Below are positions 63,712-64,000 of a stretch of DNA of 64,000 nt, piece by piece; positions within the stretch are counted from its first letter, which is position 1; every line of letters starts with the position of its first letter. The stretch is from Methylophaga nitratireducenticrescens. GTDB taxonomy: Bacteria > Pseudomonadota > Gammaproteobacteria > Nitrosococcales > Methylophagaceae. The stretch is from the NCBI RefSeq assembly GCF_000260985.4, contig NC_017857.3:806001-870000 (forward strand), in the 5' to 3' direction. A program made the translations under genes and the position numbers. The notes under the pieces are model-generated. The model was given only the letters and a program-made list of their open reading frames with translations. It was not told where the DNA came from and searched no databases.

Positions 63712-64000
63712 ATGAAATCTCATATCGCTACATTTATTTTGTTGATGAGTAGCCTAAGTCTTGCGCAGGCAAACTTGGATATTGCATTGCCCGAAATGGG
63801 TGACAGTGCCGGGGCCCTGGTCTCACCATTGGAAGAATATCAGGTCGGCCAATCTTTTTACTGGAGTCTGCAACAATCTGTAACGCTCGTTGATGATCCC
63901 GAAGTGAACAGTTATATAAACTCACTTGGGTATCGTTTAGTCACTAACAGTGATGATCCTACTCGTTCGTTTACTTTTTTTGTCGTGCCAGATACCTCGG
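63712..64000 (+). CDS. BepA/YfgC-type periplasmic M48 metalloprotease (partial, N-terminus)
   Basis: An open frame from ATG 63712 to the window edge (96 codons). It has a signal peptide (...LMSSLSLAQA), then LPEMGDSAGALVSPLEEYQVGQSFYWSLQQ and a block DDPEVNSYINSLGYRLV, the usual start of BepA proteins, which assist or clear LptD and BAM in outer-membrane assembly. The HExxH catalytic site lies beyond the window. It is divergent from tusA. Confidence 0.88.
   Translation, partial: MKSHIATFILLMSSLSLAQANLDIALPEMGDSAGALVSPLEEYQVGQSFYWSLQQSVTLVDDPEVNSYINSLGYRLVTNSDDPTRSFTFFVVPDTS

Overview
The window looks like the chromosome of a free-living, flagellated gammaproteobacterium with a methylotroph-like profile, close in style to Methylophaga. 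This placement is an inference from gene content: a PQQ precursor peptide gene (pqqA), a soluble NAD-linked formate dehydrogenase operon with molybdopterin genes, an Rpf/DSF signalling cluster, ubiD, ilvD and flagellar genes. No rRNA or marker gene is present to confirm it.

Layout. 1-2.9 kb: a partial secreted protein, a YbiI-like zinc-finger protein, and a YefM-YoeB toxin-antitoxin cassette bracketed by nested inverted copies of dispersed non-coding repeats. 3.0-4.9 kb: ubiD and a MAPEG gene with a damaged start. 4.9-15.3 kb: a formate module on the minus strand (moaD, moaE, ModE-like regulator, fdsG, fdsB, fdsA, fdhD, fdsD, OFA-type formate/oxalate carrier), with moaC divergent. 15.4-19.3 kb: two tandem paralogous porins and an orphan tungstate-binding protein. 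19.4-25.5 kb: a DUF2333 protein and a Gld-type ABC operon. 25.6-28.3 kb: cheV, flgA, flgM (with a sigma-28 promoter) and flgN. 28.3-32.5 kb: hemH, an SDR epimerase, a TudS/YbgA-like protein and a Tat-type histone-deacetylase-like protein. 32.5-37.3 kb: rpfF facing rpfC-rpfG, a complete diffusible-signal-factor synthesis and sensing set whose output enzyme degrades cyclic di-GMP. 37.6-41.2 kb: cbiX, a tiny pqqA gene, a candidate c-di-GMP riboswitch in front of a VPxPA-CTERM protein, and ilvD. 41.6 kb: a GC-rich fatty acid desaturase that looks transferred.

42.8-54.2 kb is an accessory island that begins at tRNA-Arg(CCU). Its integrase is interrupted by an IS982-family element whose removal restores the frame exactly. 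Behind it lie a winged-helix/possible nuclease protein, a Hanks-type kinase, an unrecognised 396-residue protein, a PP2C phosphatase, small unknown proteins, a CoiA-like gene apparently split by an IS21-family element, and a TacAT-like toxin-antitoxin pair. The kinase/phosphatase/nuclease group is the best candidate here for an undescribed (probably defence) system.

54.5-61.6 kb: an orphan HigA-like gene and an iron-type operon under a strong Fur-box match: TonB receptor, a 1295-residue exported CobN-like chelatase, an ExbB/TolQ-like channel and a DUF2149 protein. This resembles the Hmu haem-processing loci and may take metal out of, or otherwise handle, tetrapyrroles in the periplasm. 62.2-64 kb: DUF502, DsrE-like and TusA proteins, and the start of a BepA-type M48 protease.
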